From Pohlia nutans (Eukaryota; Streptophyta; Bryopsida; Bryales; Mniaceae): DNA of 64,000 bases. Positions 43,175 to 55,100 of this stretch are shown piece by piece. The DNA lies in contig CM040104.1 in NCBI GenBank assembly GCA_022496805.1, positions 4,997,650 to 5,061,649 on the forward strand, read 5' to 3'. A program made the translations under genes and the position numbers. The notes under the pieces are model-generated. The model was not told the origin of the DNA and did not search any database. It saw only the letters and a list, made by a program, of their open reading frames with translations. Every line of letters begins with the position of its first letter. The stretch's first letter is position 1.

Positions 43175-43214
43175 GCACATTCAGGTACTAAAACATCAGT
43201 ATCGTTGTCTTCAC

Positions 43215-43880
43215 TTATGGATCATTTTAGGCTCGATTCAAAGCATTGTGATCCATTTTTTACATGCCGGAATTCGGCTTTTATTACATTGATTTTCATA
43301 TCACATATCCCATTCTTATTACTGCTATAAAGATGATGTGTTGGTGTTACTCCCTCTGTCCAGAAATAACTGTCCTATTTTTTGGCATGCATAATTTTTT
43401 TGCCAAAAAAAAGCTGTCTTGGTACTTATGGATCATTTTAGGCTCGATTCAAAGCATTGTGATCCATTTCTTACATGCCGGGATTTGGCTTTCACTACAT
43501 TGATTTTCGTATCACATGTCCCATTCTTATTGCTGCTATAAAGATGATGTGATGGTGTTACTCCCTCTGTCCAGAAATAACTGTCATATTTTTTGGCATG
43601 CTTTATTTATTTTTCCCAAAAGAAGCCGTCTCGGTACATGAAAATGGTCTATCTGTAATAGTAGTATGTAGTTTTTGTGTCACTCTCATACCCTTGAGCA
43701 CATTAAGGTACTACTTACGAATTAGTATCGTTGTCTTCATTTATGGATCATTTTAGGCTTGATTCAAAGTATTGTGATCCATTTCTTACATGCCGGAATT
43801 TGGCTTTCACTACATTGATTTTCGTATCACATGTCCCATTCTTATTACTGTTATAAAGATGATGTGTGGGTGTTACTCCC
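43215..43880. repeat. Three tandem copies of a ~210-bp unit with Stowaway-like ends
   Basis: Units starting TATGGATCATTTTAGGC near 43216, 43427 and 43741 run through TTGATTTTC.TATCACAT and GATGATGTG to ACTCCCTCTGTCCAGAAATA. The last motif is Stowaway-like (CTCCCTC) and repeats in units 1 and 2; unit 3 stops at ACTCCCTC. The array lies directly downstream of the TrmL-like stop. Confidence 0.7.
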
Positions 43881-43895
43881 TCATAACATGGTTAA

Positions 43896-44464
43896 CCCCT
43901 AAATGTTCTCACCCTTTTCAGATTTGGCAGTTTTCCAAAAGATGCATTATAAAATGCAACTAAGAGGGATATTTTCAAGTTGATGAATGAATAGAAGTTG
44001 TACATTACGCATTTTAGATTCTATCCATACGGTTAGATTTGCGATTGCTATCACCAATATTTGTGTATTAAATTTCAAACTTAAAATTTAACACTCTTTT
44101 GTAATATGATTACAAATAAGATATTGACAATCTAATAATGAAATTTGTTGTGATGGGTTGAAATGTAATACTCTAAGTGTAGTGATTTTTGGAGATTTTT
44201 TGGTTGCTTAATTTTAGTAGTTGACTTTTTCAAGAACATTTTTAGATTCAAATCTTTGAAATTTTGGGTGGAACACTACAACATGAAACGAGGCATAAAA
44301 ATTTCACATATCATCCCCTTTCTAATCGGATCACACATGCATGGAGCTAACTTCCCATAAAAGTTTCAATAAAAAATCCACACTGCAATAAGTGCATGAT
44401 GGATGAGAAAACGGACTTCAAATCCGTACATCATGCAAAATATGCATGGTTGGGCATTTAGGGG
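43896..44464. mobile_element. TTAA-flanked piggyBac-like MITE, 569 bp
   Basis: The ends are CCCCTAAATGTTCTC and GGGCATTTAGGGG, with TTAA on both sides (43892-43895, 44465-44468). Its length equals that of 25131-25699 and its interior is the same family, in the orientation of 26020-26589. Confidence 0.75.
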
Positions 44465-44468
44465 TTAA

Positions 44469-44789
44469 CCCTAAACGTACCGATCCTTTGAACACTAGTA
44501 GATGCTAGCCTCAAAGATAGATATTAGCATGGCTCAGATGTACATGAGGTGTACATGAGAGGACCATTGTAAGCATAAAATCTACCCAACAAATTTGACA
44601 TACTTGCAATTGGAGGCCTCTCCAATATTATCAACAACTCCTCATCACAAGAGAACTATCGTAATAGGTATAGAATTTAATAGTCTTATAAAGGTGACTT
44701 GGATGAAAGTCATCCGAAAGTGTATGAGAAAGTTGCAAGGCTTTGAATCTGTTCGTGATCCAGTTTCTGGACGCTGGGACATTTAGGGG
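44469..44789. mobile_element. TTAA-type element, ~321 bp, sharing its left TTAA
   Basis: Starts CCCTAAACGTACC directly at the TTAA that closes the preceding element and ends GGGACATTTAGGGG before TTAG. Two elements back to back on one TTAA show repeated use of the same target. Confidence 0.55.
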
Positions 44790-45014
44790 TTAGGCCCTAG
44801 ACTTTGTAATCCTACTAAAGTTTCCAGATTCTCTCCGATGTTCTCTTATACTCTTGGATGCTTTTTGTTTTCACATCTTAAGTTTGTCTTACTTGCTTGA
44901 CTCTTACTAAAATTTCCTTTGTAATCTTTCACTCTAGTTCCAAGGAAAGTTACTGTATCAAGTAAAATCAAAACAAGCAGTAGGGGGCGCAGAACCTTAC
45001 TGTTATAGAATGTA

Positions 45015-45412
45015 ATGCTTTGTCCAAAAATAATTGTCCTATTTTTTGGTAATGCTTTTTTTTGCCAAAAAAATGCCATCTTGGTACTTGAAAAATGGTC
45101 TATCATCTTTATAGCAGTAATAAAAATGAAGTTTTTGTGTCACTCATTATATGTTGCATTTGAAGTGAATATGGCTCACTTTTGAAGTATAAAACATAGG
45201 ACAAATATTGCAAAAAAAAACAAGTGGCTAGTCGCGGAGTCTCTACTCTAGTATTTATCCCAAATTTATTTTTACGGCTTCCTTTTACTGTCCAGGTGAT
45301 TAACTCTTGACAACTCCTCAAAAACAAAGTGTTTCCGTAGTCTCTCCCCTGGTGGGGCAGAGACAATAAAATCCAAAAACTAGGACAATTATTTCTGGAC
45401 AGAGTACTTGAT
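45015..45412. mobile_element. Stowaway-like MITE derivative
   Basis: The left part TTTGTCCAAAAATAATTGTC and right part GACAATTATTTCTGGACAGAG are inverted relatives; the same ends appear at 43349, 43559, 54345-54425 and 55185. Interior frames have no domain. Confidence 0.55.
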
Positions 45413-45510
45413 ATGCTGCAGCGGATGAGTTTTGTGTGTACCCTAAACCATTCTCAATTTATTGAGTGCACAGAAACCCGGACTAATTGGATGCATGATT
45501 ATTGATGCAT

Positions 45511-45588
45511 AGATAGATAGATAGAAACTCCGATCCTCTTGCAAGGCCGGCGTGAATAAAGTGTCTGTTCGTCTTGACAATGAGCCGT
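45511..45588 (-). mobile_element. 78-bp retroelement-like unit with 20-bp target duplications
   Basis: Flanked by perfect 20-bp direct repeats, ATGCATGATTATTGATGCAT (45491-45510 and 45589-45608). Read on the minus strand it starts ACGGCTCATTGTCAAGACGA and ends in a TATC repeat tail. Relatives lie at 10078-10141 and 35800-35859. Long target duplications plus a simple-repeat tail fit target-primed reverse transcription. It may be a very short SINE or a 5'-truncated LINE end. Confidence 0.65.
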
Positions 45589-45925
45589 ATGCATGATTAT
45601 TGATGCATAATCTCAATGAGGACTTATAAGCCAGAACGAGTTCCCTCTTTCCAATTCTATTTAGATTCAACTTTCCTAACACAATTTCACCACTGGATCG
45701 CTCATGATTATAGCGTCCTCATTGAGATTAATATGCTAGGTAACTCAAATGTGAAAAAAGTATGGATTGTCAAAGTTTGGCCTACAAAAGAAGGGTGATG
45801 TCATAATCAATAACAAAACTTTGAAGGGGAAACTAGTTACTTGGTTGCACATACAAGCTTCAAACTTACTGTGTGCTTTTAGAAAATAAAAAATAATTGG
45901 CCATAATACCATGAATGCGCCATTA

Positions 45926-46201
45926 CCGTACCAGGAAGGCAGGGTCAGTACTTTTGTGTCGAATAATTAATTAAAGTTCAAAAAGTGGAGGTCGGCACTT
46001 TCAAAAAAAATTATTAAAAATTCGGCTATTAATAACTAACATTGAATTTTACTAGCGGCTAAACGTTTCCTTTTGTTTTTTGTCTACGGTTTTTGTTGAC
46101 TTCATTTTTGTTGATTTCGACAAAATACTTGATAAATTTATTTATTTTTTCGGCATTTTTTTGGGGAATTATTTTCTGCCGACCCTGCCTTCTTGGTACG
46201 G
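45926..46201. mobile_element. TA-flanked MITE, 276 bp, copy 2
   Basis: Same length and ends as 9225-9500 (CCGTACCAGGAAGGCAGGGT; right end with one mismatch), with TA on both sides (45924-45925, 46202-46203). The two copies are very similar throughout, suggesting fairly recent activity. Confidence 0.8.
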
Positions 46202-46413
46202 TATACTATTTGCATGGTACACTAACTTATATGACGTAATGGTATCACCCAAATATGTGATTAACTCATAAAAGGTTAACGCCATTTTTGATACCATTGA
46301 TGATACTGAGGTTCCATTGTGATACACATCCAAGGTTGATCCAAATGCCAAAATCCACACATTGTAAAATGACGTTAAATTACCTAAATGATCTTAGTTG
46401 TTCCTTTAGTTAA

Positions 46414-46962
46414 CCCTTTGATGCGCTTGTGTCCATATAATGGACGATGAACATATTGTAAGCCTTCCCTTGACTACATCCCGTATAATTTTCATCCATC
46501 CAATTTTTCCTTGGTTCTTGTGCGAGTTGACTATCATTTGAATAGTATGGATCTTCAAAATAAGATATTGTGAGTTTTATTTTAAATGAAAAAAATAGTT
46601 TGTGTCAAGTTTCATTCTTAGTTCCAAAAAGTGAGACTTTAACAATGATTTTCCAAAATAACTAGAATCAAATAATGGAAATTATACCATCTCAAAGTGC
46701 ATAGTGTACCAAATTTGTTATATAATTTTTTAATAAAAATTGTTAATGTGAAATTTTAAAGTGAATTCCAAAAGAGAACTTTGCAAATTTAATTAAAAAC
46801 TATTAATTTTTTTTTTTTTGATAAATCCAACTGTACAAATGTGATCTACACATTGAGATTTACAACTTTTCTTTTTTTAATATATCAACTCCATTTTTGT
46901 GATTCATCAAACAATTTATAACACATCTTTGAAATCGGTGGTGGAACTCGACATTAAAAGGG
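46414..46962. mobile_element. TTAA-flanked piggyBac-like MITE, ~540-bp family, copy 1
   Basis: TTAA lies at 46410-46413 and 46963-46966; the left end is CCCTTTGATGCG and the right end complement CCCTTTTAATGTCG. The left ~60 bp match 58319-58378 and the reverse complement of 63888-63947. Non-coding. Confidence 0.75.
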
Positions 46963-47264
46963 TTAATTTGCTTTGAGCTTGTGAGATAGATGGTTCAATT
47001 CCTACCGCCCTCCATAGTCCAAGTGCAACCTATTTAAAATTTGACAAACATAATTTCCACGCATGCATAACATATTAATAAACTGAGCAGTTCAGGATGT
47101 CCTCCTTTTGGAACTGGATCAAATGAGCATCTTTTGATGAGATCCAGTTTTCACTTTCTACAACATGTTGCACTACTAGTAGAAGGTGGTTCTCCTTTCA
47201 AGAGCCATGCTTGGAACTTCAGTTTGCCCATTTTTGTAGGTCCCCATGGCAATTCAGTTGTTGG

Positions 47265-47455
47265 AAGTTGACACTGCCATAACATTCAGTAGCCTTCATG
47301 TCCATTGCCTTTCCTTCATGCACTCTCCTCATTACTTTGAGCCTCAACCTGTTCACTTAGCTACTAATGAAGTAATGTTGGGTGTGGAATATTCCATACC
47401 ATCTACTGTAAAGCCAAAGCAGTGACAGTGTATGCTACTGAATGTTATAGCCCAT
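47265..47455. repeat. Repeat also found in GAPN intron 1
   Basis: Direct-orientation relative of 6570-6750. A CACTACTAGTAGAAGGTGG motif just upstream (47171) resembles CACTA-type ends. Confidence 0.6.
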
Positions 47456-48179
47456 GCTCATACCCATGCTCATGGCCCATTCACACCAGCCTCCTGCCAC
47501 TGTTGCGTTTGTGTTCCTAAAAGGATGGGACGTAAAATGAAGAAACAAAAAAATATTCACAGCTTTGTCCTTTCCTGTTGCAACTACTGTTGAACCACTG
47601 TGCAACTGCGTTACACTGCCGCAACTATAGTCATGTTCATTTTTTGCGTTGCCTTGCTTCCTAACATACAGTGGAGTAATTCCTCTTTACATATTTTATA
47701 TTTTCCTTTTGACCTCATATTGCTTCAAAGTTATCTGACGCATGCGTGCGTGCGGCAGAGTTGGTGAGTGTGAATGGGCCTTCATGAAGGCAATGATGTT
47801 GAATGCAGGTAACCTGCCAATTACAGAAAAGGGGGACTTCATGAACTGCTCTATTAATAGAGGACCCGATTTCCAACCGGGTCCAATTCCCGACCAGTGC
47901 CAGGGCGTACATTTTAGGTTGGACCTCGAAATTCTCATGTAGCCAGTATGGACATTTTAGGGGTGGACGGTTTTTGGCACCTCTACATCTCTAACTTCAA
48001 AAATTCATAAGTAATTCAATAATAGTCTGAAAAATATGGTTCAAGTTGGATTGGGCTTGTACAAACTCTGCACATATTTCTGAATCATTTTGATAGCCAC
48101 TCCAAAAACAGAACTTGCTGAACCTGAAATTTGGACGGGAATTGGGTCCGCTACCTTATGTTATGTTTATGCCCTTCTC
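47456..48179. other. No gene recognised
   Basis: Intergenic, with a short tRNA-T-arm-like stretch near 47870 that does not form a complete tRNA. Confidence 0.45.
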
Positions 48180-48690
48180 TTAAAACAATAAAAATAAAAT
48201 TAAAAAATCAAACCCCGCCATCCTGATCCATAAGCATGGGTTGTCTGGAAGCCCGGGAATGCGCCACCTGGCCAGGCCGGGAGCATCCCAAGTGGAAACA
48301 CATCCACCACCTCCTCTACAAACTCTACACGATCCATGCTGACCTCGCTTCACTTTGCTTTTCTCCGTCTCGTACAAGCGCTACCTCGGGAACACCAAGT
48401 CCTCGTAGATGGGGAATATACTCTTCATCTCGTCCGTCGCGAGCTTTCTTCTGACCCAGCACATCCTCACTTTACTCCACTAGACGATTGAGGTCAACAC
48501 GATTCTTCTCCCGCAGGATATTTTGCATTCTCCTGTCCGGGATTGTGCATGATTCTCTCCTCAACGTGATCATCGTGATTCTCACTCCGGTTGACTCTTG
48601 TACCTTACCCCCACATGATCCCTTGCTTGGGAGCTGCAATCACAATTTGGATCCAGGATTCCACCAGAATTCTTACTGAGATCGACTGTA
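48180..48690. other. Less AT-rich unrecognised stretch upstream of the AsmA-like gene
   Basis: Composition rises and open frames overlap on both strands, but none shows a known domain and all are interrupted. It could be a gene relic or belong to the leader of the AsmA-like gene. Confidence 0.3.
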
Positions 48691-49112
48691 TTAACAGTAA
48701 GTAACATAGTTTCTGAAGCAATTCGAACGCATTGCATGTTTTGTCCAGAGCTTTGGAGGTCCTATAACGAATCTGGTTAGGTTACCCCGCTCTTGAAGTG
48801 ATATACTTTCAAGGTTGTTTCTGTTCGTATGGAATTGAGTCATTTCTGGCCAATTTCGGCTTGTTTTTGATTCTTGTCTCCAGGGCGCGCACTTTGGTTT
48901 CTCCACGAAGTTGCAAAATGGAAACTGAGTAGGGCAAATGTTTGCAAATATCGCACAGGGGTGGAGTTTATTGTGCGCGTTTTAAGGGTTGTGACGTGAA
49001 TTTCAAGTCCATGGGTTTATGTGTATGGTCTTTGTGCAAGGGTTTCGCGTTGATTGATGGGCGTACAATTGATGGCCGGTTTTACAGGTGAGGAATCAAG
49101 GAGCAGAAAGGG

Positions 49113-52100
49113 ATGGCGATGCAATTGGAGCTTGTGCAGTCTCAGGCAATCGTCGCAACTCGTCCACGCCTTGCCGTGGTGCGCAAATCTCCCAGGGCTC
49201 AAACAGCTTGCTGCCTTCCGCCCCTTCGGTGAGATACATTGAGCGATTTTGTATTGTTGTTCCAGTTTGTGAATTTCTATTGTTACATGTATTATGTTTC
49301 TACCCTAAGCTCAATCTTGTTAGGAATGATCATGTGACTCCTTTACATTAGGGTTTCGAACAGGTTAAAGAACTCTACGAAATTTCTGTTTGTATTCTTT
49401 GTGGGTGAATTCCATGGGCTGAACTGCATTGCATGCTAGAGTTCTTTCTATAAAATTCTCAAAGTTCTTTACAGGACCAAGAAGCCCAAATTGGGCCTCA
49501 TGTTTTTTATAGCAGTTTTGAATAGGTCCTTGGGACTTCCTTTTATTCAAATTTCTTTCTCTTTTGATCAACACATGCAATGTTCTTCACTGATTCCAGA
49601 GATATAAAATCTGGTCCTATCTGAAGTATATTTTTTGATTGAATTTGTCATTTTAAAACTATGAATCCTTGGTCCTTTAAGGGTTAAGCAATTTGAAAAC
49701 AGGGGCATTTGGTTATGGAAAACAATACATGAGCCGTGCAAGTGGCAATTGATGTATGTTTTTTTTCCATAACTAGTCTCTTCATTCAAGTTAGCTAATA
49801 CACATCCGGGGTTTCAGAATCTTCTTGAGAGAAGAAGAATCTCGGTTGTGCCCGATTTGATAACAAACCTGAGCAGGAATCGTTAGGTTTGACACTCCTA
49901 TTTAGGGTTTCTTGCAGCATCATCTCATGGTTGTTCACATTGATAACATTGACCAGGAATGTAAACCAGCAAAGGACCAAAACTGCAAACGCCCTACAAT
50001 CCAGTTCACAGGTTTGGTGCTTCTTCAGCCCATATGATCATTCAATGTCTGGTTCGAAACTAGCACACTATTATAGGGTAACCGTCCCTATTATTGTTCA
50101 CAACTATTACAGTGCCCCTATTTCACATAAAAAAGAGTTTTTTCCTGAAAAAATTTCACAAAAATCAAGTTAACTTCTACTTTTATTGAACAAAGTGTTG
50201 CATGTAATCTGAAATTACCTCAGGTCAAAAAGGTCATTGTTCCTAATATTGATTTTGGTGAGCAATCATAGGACCATGGAGTTTCATTGTTGGTTCCTAT
50301 TATTGCTCTTAATTGATTTTGGTGCAGTCATGGGGACAAAAATATGCAATTATTGAGCAGTCCTAGGAACCCTCACCCTATATACCCTCAGGGAGGTTAC
50401 TCTTTGTATTTTTTGCTTATCACGTGTGAAAAAAGGTATTTAAAAGTACCCTTAAAAATAAAAGTAATTCTCACTATAATTAATAATATTTCAAGAATAT
50501 TCTCATATTATTCTTGTAATCAATTTTGAGCATCCTCTATTAATGCAATCCATTTATAAAAATTACCTTCGAAGATTTATTTGGACCCTATATTTTTTTG
50601 CACGCCATTTGTAATTTTTGGAAGTAAACTCCCTGAGTATATATCGTAGCTGTTATGGAGATTCTCACTGCAGGTATTGTTGATTCTTCACTTTGTGTGC
50701 AAGCAGATCCTCCAATCAAGCTCACTGTTTCTGCTTCGCCCACGCGATGGCCCTCGGCGTGATAAGGTTGAATGATCTAAAACCACCAGCTCCCCCATCT
50801 CTGCATGTAGACTTTTCCTAGAGCCACCACAGTGGAGACTCAAAACCACCAATTTCACTATTCAAGCAAACCAATGACATGCAAAAAATAGTTGGTGGTT
50901 TTGGGTATCATGGGTGGAAATTAGTACGACGTGAGGAACCTGAATGTTGATATCGAGTCCCGGCGTACTTTCCACTTTTAAAATTCGTATCAATTTCAAT
51001 AAAATTGTGGATAATTATGCATTCCTTGTTGAATCTTATGTAAAATGAATTTCACCAAAGATATCATTACTAAAAGTACACTGATTGCTTAAGTTGGTGG
51101 TTTAAAGGCAATCAACCAGCCTGTGGGTGTTGCTCGAGCTTCTGCACGCCAAGGCGGTGTCAACTCCTCTCCCCAGCCGGCATCAAGTGGCCTCCTGGTT
51201 TTCATTGTCAATTTGGTGAAGAGAGCCATAAAGTTAGCCAGTGTCATGCTTATACTCTCCACATTCTTTGCTGCTGCCACCCCAGCCCTGCTCTCCACGT
51301 CCAGAGGTCTCAATACAATCATGGCTATGGCGAGCTACACTATTCCAGGTCAGTATTTTGTTGCGGCTCTTGTCAGTAACTGAAGAAGAGCTTTTTACAT
51401 TTGACAGTTCCATACTAAAAGAAAATTGAGAAATGTTCTTCAAGCTCGTCCTCTCAATCGTTTAGTATTCCTGCTAAAGTGCAGAGAGTACATTTTTCTT
51501 TATTTTCCAGAGACATGCACTCGTTTGTAAATCTAAGAAGTTCTAGAATACAATGAAAATGTGTCATGTGTTAAAAGCAATAGTAGCATGTTGAGAATGA
51601 ATTTCTTATGCGTATTGAAATTGTGACATGTGGTTATAAGGATAAAGTAGAATGACCCCTAAACCACCAATTGACATAAAACCACCAACTTCTACACCCA
51701 TCCTTCATGTAAGGGAGGAATTATAGGTTGTCAATACATGGCTTATGCATTGATTGCTCAAAAGTTAAGCCATGTATTGACAACCTAGATTTCCTCCATG
51801 TGTAGAAGTTGGTGGTTTTATGTCAGTTGGTGGTTTAGGGTCATTCTACCTTAGTGGCATTTTAACATAACACTTGGAACTCTTTTATATCATCCCATTG
51901 GTAATGAGTTCAGAACTTGCCATGTGGGAAGTATCTAATCACTATTGGAGAGTGTGATAATAACGAGTTTAGAGTGTATTCAATAGAGTTTTGACAATTT
52001 TAATCTCTGATGATGAGACATGAAAGTTATACATTTCTATTTGGGGTAGAAACACTTGTGGTTATCTGCTTGTTCTGTTTTACATGTATTGGATGTCTGG

Positions 52101-55100
52101 CACAAGATTGTTCTATTTTCTTCTCCCTCTTTTCTTGATCATAGTGTATTATGACTGCGTCCACAGGCACTGTATCTATAGCGAAGGCATCTCTGGGCTG
52201 GAGGAAACCAGTTCATTTGGAAGGGGTCACGTTGAAAGGCATTGATGGGGAGACGGTGGTGTCCATTCCCAAAATCGAAACAAAAGCATCTCTGTGGTCG
52301 ATGGTGCGTGGCAAAACTGGCTTTGGTGCGAGTCTCTCCTCCCTCACACTCTTACTTCAATTTCTTTTTCTTCAGCAGCTTCTATTCTAAAGAAGTATAG
52401 ATCCCCCAAATATATGCTCGGTTTGGCATTAAAAAACTCCATTTGGTTCAACGGAGTAGAAGTTATGAGCAAGATTCTCCCAAAATACCAAAAAGCCCGT
52501 GGGGCTTGGTATGTCCTTTAAGGGTTCAAATGTGAGGATTTGTGCTGAAGAAAGATGTCAGAGTATCAGAGATCTTGGATACCGTAATTCTTCCTTGAAC
52601 TAGCAGTTGGACACAAGGTGTTCACAGCTCCTTCCAAGAATGTTATGATTCACTCCATACAGTCCATAGTAATATTCTTGAGCTTCCATATTGCTCAAAA
52701 TCGTTACATAACCCCTAAAGGACTAAGAATTCATGGTGTTAAAATGATAAGTTCAATTGATCATATTGTGAAAAAGAGAATTAAGATGGGACCAAATGTT
52801 ATATCACCGGAATCAGTGAAGAACATGGCAAGCGTTGGTCAGAAAAGAAACAAATTCGAACAAAAGGAAGTCTACTAAAAACTGCTAAAAAAAACAATGT
52901 GTGCAGGGGATGCTACCATAACTGCACCTGTGGTGAACCTGCAACAAGACGCAGCAAGTGGACAGCCTCACCTGGCCCTAGCGCTGACTCCACTGTCGAA
53001 ACTGCAAGGCAATGTGCCGAAGGGGAAAAAACAAGCTGTGGCTGTGGTAGAGGCTCCAAAGGAGGTGGCATTGTTAGCCACTTTCAAAGCGCCAAGAGGA
53101 GGCTTGGAGGTCGTCAAGGGAAAACTCATTTTGCCTGCAGATGCTGCAGCTACTATAGGTCAGCGAATCCTTTTGTGGCTATATATCACCAGTTGACTTG
53201 CTGTTTGAAAATTTATGTTGCTATAAGAGAAATTGGGCAAAAACAAAATAGAGTTGATTTTTCTGTAAAGTCACATTGAGTTTGAAGAATCTACTATGAA
53301 TTTTGCTTTTAATATACTCTTATTTGTTCACTCCAAATAGTTAAAAAGGTAAGGATGATCTATTAGTATTAGGTGTGTAAGAGCTTGGTGGTTTTCAAAC
53401 TCATGAAAAACTTTTTTGGGCTCCTATTTTGATGCCCAAAAAGGTTTTGGATGAGTTTGAAGACCACCAAGCTTTTACACACCAAATAATGATAAACCAC
53501 CAAGATCTTCCATACCTTTTAACTATTTGGAGTGAACAAATAAGAGTATATTAAAGCAAAATTAATGGTAGATTCTTCAAACTTAAGGTGACTTTATGGA
53601 TAACTCTAGTATATCGTCATAATCTTCCCTTATCGATCATAGGGCTCCAAGAACTCTATAGAAAGCTATCAATGTATTTGTAGTAAAAAGAAATTGTAAA
53701 TCGCCAAAAATCGCTTTCTGTTTTTCAATTTTGAAATCGCCAATGGGACTCCCTTGAAAAAATGAAAAAACAAATCACTGCTGTAGGCCCCAGTGTCTTT
53801 CTGGACGTAGCAGTGGGCCGGTTTGCAACGGAGGGTAATGAGGCTCTGGCTTCTGCAAGCTCTGATTACCGTGGCCAAGTGCCGGTCCATGGGAACTTGT
53901 ATTCGGATCGTGCCCAAGTGGAGGGCCTGGGATTTCTCAGCTTGCCAAAAGGCCAGGTTCAGCTGCTTCGACCACTGAAAGCTGAGGTAAGAATCTTGTT
54001 AAAATTTATGTATTTTTTCCTCATGTTTGAGGCCTATTTTATTCATTTTTGTGATTGGACAACGTCAGTAAATGGATTTAACAAAAATTCTGATCAGTTG
54101 CTATGATCCATACCTGTTTCAATGCCAATTCCTTGCAGCTAGATTTGACACCTGAGGTGGGAAAGCTTTATATGGCACGGGTGAATCCTCTGCTTGGTGA
54201 AATTGTTGGACCTGCTATTGGTGAGGATGACCTGCCAGATGTGACTCTGTACGTGGCCCCAGCCGACTTTCGTTTACCTTCTGACGAGTATGCTATTCGC
54301 ATTGAGCCCATGAGGACGGTAAGTAACGCATTTTTTGAGTACTGAGACGGCTTTTTTGGGCAAAGAAAACGTTATGTTGAAAATTGCCAAAAAATAAGAG
54401 AGTTATTTCTGGACAGGAGTAATTCACATGGGACCTTAGGGCTAACGAGCCCAGGCCAATTTGGAGCTTTGACATGCTTGAATCCTTGTAGTTGATTGGT
54501 TGAATTCACGAAATCAACCCCAAGGGCTTTATCATGAAGGAATCAAGGCCATTCCTTGAAATTCGTATTCTAATGAGTTGAAATTATATTCTAATGCACT
54601 GAAGACAAAATTTGACACGGCCCTAGGGAAGAGAATTGGGTCGAACCAAAATGGAAACCCAATTCACTTCCCTTGGGACGTGCCAGAGCTTCCTCCCTTT
54701 TTGGCCTGAACCAATATTTCTTGTGAATTGGCTTTAGATTTAATTGGCACTGGCCCGTCATGTAAAGCGGCCCTTATTCTATATCACTAGGAGAACATTG
54801 CATGTGTTCGATAAAAAACAAATAAATTTGAAGAACAAGAAGTCCAGAGAGGGCGTATTCAAAAGTGCTAATAAAAACATGAGGCCCGGTTCAGGCTTCT
54901 TTGTCCTTTAGAGACTAACAAGGCATTGCAGACAAACTTCGAAACACCAATGTGAAGGAAGTAAATAAATCACTGATAAGATCACCTTAGATTTCAAATT
55001 AAAGCAATGTGGATAAATTAAAGTCGAAAAAATTAGTTTCAATCTTTCGTTAATATCAGTATGTAGTTCTTGTATTACTCTCATTGTCCGCCCTATTTGA

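Noticed and set aside
46975..47035. B-box-like GGTTCAATTCC suggesting a tRNA
   Set aside because: No matching box A or cloverleaf could be formed upstream.
47800..47895. T-arm-like CGGGTCCAATTCCCG
   Set aside because: The arm pairs well, but the rest of the sequence does not fold into a tRNA; possibly a relic.
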